From Erysipelotrichaceae bacterium (lineage in GTDB: Bacteria > Bacillota_I > Bacilli_A > Erysipelotrichales > Erysipelotrichaceae): a DNA stretch of 6,006 nucleotides. Of this stretch, positions 4,597 through 6,006 are shown one piece after another. The DNA is taken from positions 1 through 6,006 of the forward strand of contig JAFONG010000214.1 in NCBI GenBank assembly GCA_017418585.1, in the 5' to 3' direction. A program made the position numbers and the translations under genes. The notes under the pieces were generated by a model, which did not search any database, was not told the origin of the DNA, and was given only the letters and a program-made list of their open reading frames with translations. Position 1 is the first letter of the stretch. Every line of letters begins with the position of its first letter.

Positions 4597-5632
4597 ACAG
4601 CTTCAGCAGGATGGCTGCATTGTCGACGATAATGCCGACGTTGTAGTAGAAAGCCGTGTGGTCGATCAGATGGAACAGGGCGGCAACCGCATCGATGAGA
4701 TCTTCTTCGCTGTCGTGCACGGCGGTATAGCCGATGCAGACGACACGCATCAGTCCGTAGCAGACGCACAGGCCTTTGTATGCGACTGTCCGATCGGATC
4801 TTTCATCGACAAACGGGAAGTTCTCGTAGATCATCGAGTTGTTTATGACTCTTTCGAAGAAAGTCATCCAGTCCGGAAAATCCTTTTCGAATCTTTCCCT
4901 GTCGGAAACATAGAGATGCGGATCGTTTCCGTATCTGTCTATGACCGTTTCGCCGATCCGGGACAGACGTGATCCTTCTGAAGTGAACCGGTTCAGAAGT
5001 TCCAGCGCTTCTTTTAACGGATCCTTATCGCTTTCAAAGTCTTTCATGAACTCTTCTTCGTTGATGATCCTACAGATGTCGATGATGCTTTGAGACAGGG
5101 TAGTGCTTCGATCCTGAATGATCCTCTGGAACAGATGAAGCTGTCTGATGTCATCTTCGCAGATCTCGTAACACAGCTGCGCTTCCATGTCGGAATCGAC
5201 TTCGATAATATCCAGGCTATCGTTTTCATACAGCATCTCCACGACTCTCTCGCAGGAACTGGAACAGTTCATGACCAGCGTACCGTTGATCTGCTTGCAG
5301 GATCGCGGATACAGTCTGCAGATCTTCGGCAGATATTCTTCTCCCTTTTCTCTGTGCAGGTAGCACAGTCCCTTGTCCTGAATCGGACATTCCCCCAGCC
5401 AGTTGAAACTGACGTAACGGTAACAGGAATCCGTGACCGTTTCCGGGATGACGAAAGCGTTCTGGATCCTTCTATCCAGTTCCTTGGAGCAGTTCATGGT
5501 AATCAGTCTTTGATATTCCGCCTTGCTGACGGGGATCCTCCAGCTGCTGCAGCAGGTGTTGCGGCATCTGTCCGCCTTGCAATGGAAATCCCTGCAGTAG
5601 GACGGCATCAGCCATTTGTTGGTCTTGTTCAT
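4595..5632 (-). CDS. fliB: FliB-family protein (flagellin lysine-N-methylase-like), Cys-rich
   Basis: 345 residues. The N-terminus has the family's cysteine cluster: PSYCRDFHCKADRCRNTCCSSW, with Cys13, 18, 23, 27 and 28. It continues with ECPIQDKGLCYLHREKGEEY (81-100), LPKICRLYPRSCKQ (101-114) and NCSSSCERVV (122-131). This arrangement suggests a bound metal or iron-sulphur cluster. The C-terminal part has the family-like INNSMIYENFPF stretch at 263-274. FliB in Salmonella is required for methylation of flagellin lysines; many Firmicute relatives share the name by homology, and no flagellar gene is visible here, so the true target may be another protein. The ATG at 5632 has only a modest AAAAGG nine bases upstream; Met9 has none. 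The gene starts 20 bases after the atpC terminator with no clear promoter, so it may rely on read-through from the ATP synthase operon. The family call is firm; the substrate is not. Confidence 0.82.
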   Translation of the reverse strand: MNKTNKWLMPSYCRDFHCKADRCRNTCCSSWRIPVSKAEYQRLITMNCSKELDRRIQNAFVIPETVTDSCYRYVSFNWLGECPIQDKGLCYLHREKGEEYLPKICRLYPRSCKQINGTLVMNCSSSCERVVEMLYENDSLDIIEVDSDMEAQLCYEICEDDIRQLHLFQRIIQDRSTTLSQSIIDICRIINEEEFMKDFESDKDPLKEALELLNRFTSEGSRLSRIGETVIDRYGNDPHLYVSDRERFEKDFPDWMTFFERVINNSMIYENFPFVDERSDRTVAYKGLCVCYGLMRVVCIGYTAVHDSEEDLIDAVAALFHLIDHTAFYYNVGIIVDNAAILLKL

Positions 5633-5646
5633 GATTTGTGCCTTTT

Positions 5647-5677
5647 AATAAAAATCTTCGCCGCAGGGGCGAAGATT
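5647..5677 (-). terminator. Intrinsic terminator after atpC
   Basis: On the minus strand a perfect 10-bp stem (5668-5677 with 5653-5662) and a five-base loop are followed by a T-rich tail (TTTTTATT counting the stem end). It begins two bases after the atpC stop and ends the ATP synthase operon, although the next gene in the same direction begins only about 20 bases later. Confidence 0.88.
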
Positions 5678-5679
5678 GT

Positions 5680-6006
5680 TCATTTCAGATATTTCTCGGC
5701 AGCACTCAGGAAGTTTTCGGCTACTTCCTTTTTGAATGTTGCCCGGGAAAGTTCGACTTCGTTTCTTGCGGATTCTATGCCCTTCAGGGCTCTATCTCTA
5801 TCGGCGATCGCTCGCGGTATGTCGATATCGTCCACGTCTAAAACGCTGTCGGCGATGATGGCAGCCTGATTGCTTTCAAAATACATGATGCCGTTGTTTA
5901 CCGCAAAATGGGAAAGTTTCCCGTTCTTGCTGGTCTCGATGACGCCCATGGCTAAAGGCATCATGATCGGCATGTGGTTTGACAGTATGGTTCTTCTGCC
6001 TTCCGA
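5680..6006 (-). CDS. atpC: ATP synthase F1 epsilon subunit, N-terminus beyond the window
   Basis: 108 residues are visible; the frame is open at the right edge. The full protein is usually 130-140 residues, so roughly the first 20-30 are missing. The visible part opens with EGRRTILSNHMPIMMPLAMG, the epsilon motif usually written G-x-x-x-ILPNHAPL. The rest of the beta-sandwich follows (LSHFAVNNGIMYFESNQAAIIAD). The two-helix C-terminal domain starts at DDIDIPRAIADRDRALKGI and ends EVAENFLSAAEKYLK. This subunit is part of the central stalk, couples rotation to catalysis and restrains ATP hydrolysis. A Met codon at 5973 is in frame but is internal. As the usual last gene of the atp operon, it implies that atpD, atpG and the others lie beyond base 6006. 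Confidence 0.93.
   Translation of the reverse strand, partial: SEGRRTILSNHMPIMMPLAMGVIETSKNGKLSHFAVNNGIMYFESNQAAIIADSVLDVDDIDIPRAIADRDRALKGIESARNEVELSRATFKKEVAENFLSAAEKYLK

Noticed and set aside
5090..5869. 259-codon plus-strand open frame opposite the FliB-like gene and atpC
   Set aside because: It spans two real minus-strand genes and their terminator, with no ribosome binding site or recognisable protein pattern.
1..6006. Mobile element, prophage, CRISPR array, tRNA or riboswitch
   Set aside because: I saw no transposase or integrase, no spaced direct repeats apart from the coding rungs, no cloverleaf sequence, and no leader long enough for a known riboswitch.

Overview
The window looks like ordinary chromosome from a Firmicute (Bacillota) of moderate GC. 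Strong AGGAGG-type ribosome binding sites, consensus sigma-A promoters (TTGACA-N17-TATAGT, GTGATA-N17-TATAAT), compact hairpin terminators and a PadR-controlled operon all point that way. Mid-GC Erysipelotrichia or Clostridia seem likely, but this is inference; there is no 16S or other marker gene. There is no sign of phage, transposon, CRISPR, tRNA or rRNA.

Layout. (1) Left, minus strand: a split transketolase written as two genes (N-terminal TPP-binding half 1303-2160, C-terminal half 344-1303). They are translationally coupled by a one-base TAATG overlap and have a clear promoter at 2200-2228. A terminator hairpin follows, and directly after it comes a VOC/glyoxalase-family gene cut by the window edge (1-274). 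(2) Centre: a divergent locus. On the minus strand is a 64-residue membrane-anchored protein with an Arg/Pro/Met-rich tail and no Lys, Asp or Glu. On the plus strand is an operon: PadR-type repressor (2657-2980), a 55-residue GTG-started protein overlapping it (2970-3137), a HAAS (DUF1700-like) plus DUF4097-like beta-repeat fusion (3174-4088), and two small mutually similar proteins (4091-4330, 4332-4586). A terminator overlaps the last stop codon. The 170-bp intergenic region holds several dyads, one lying over the padR -10 box. (3) Right, minus strand: the 3' end of atpC (ATP synthase epsilon), a terminator, and then a Cys-rich FliB-family (flagellin lysine-N-methylase) gene that starts 20 bases after the hairpin.

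How the parts may work together. The transketolase halves should form one enzyme of pentose-phosphate or related sugar metabolism. The central operon resembles PadR/HAAS sensory modules: PadR probably represses its own operon, and HAAS domains are thought to act with PadR-type regulators as signalling partners. Here the HAAS domain is fused to a beta-repeat domain without any membrane segment and is joined by three small unassigned proteins. With the divergent Arg/Pro/Met-rich membrane peptide, this is the part most likely to be an under-described system. A role in envelope or stress sensing is only a hypothesis.
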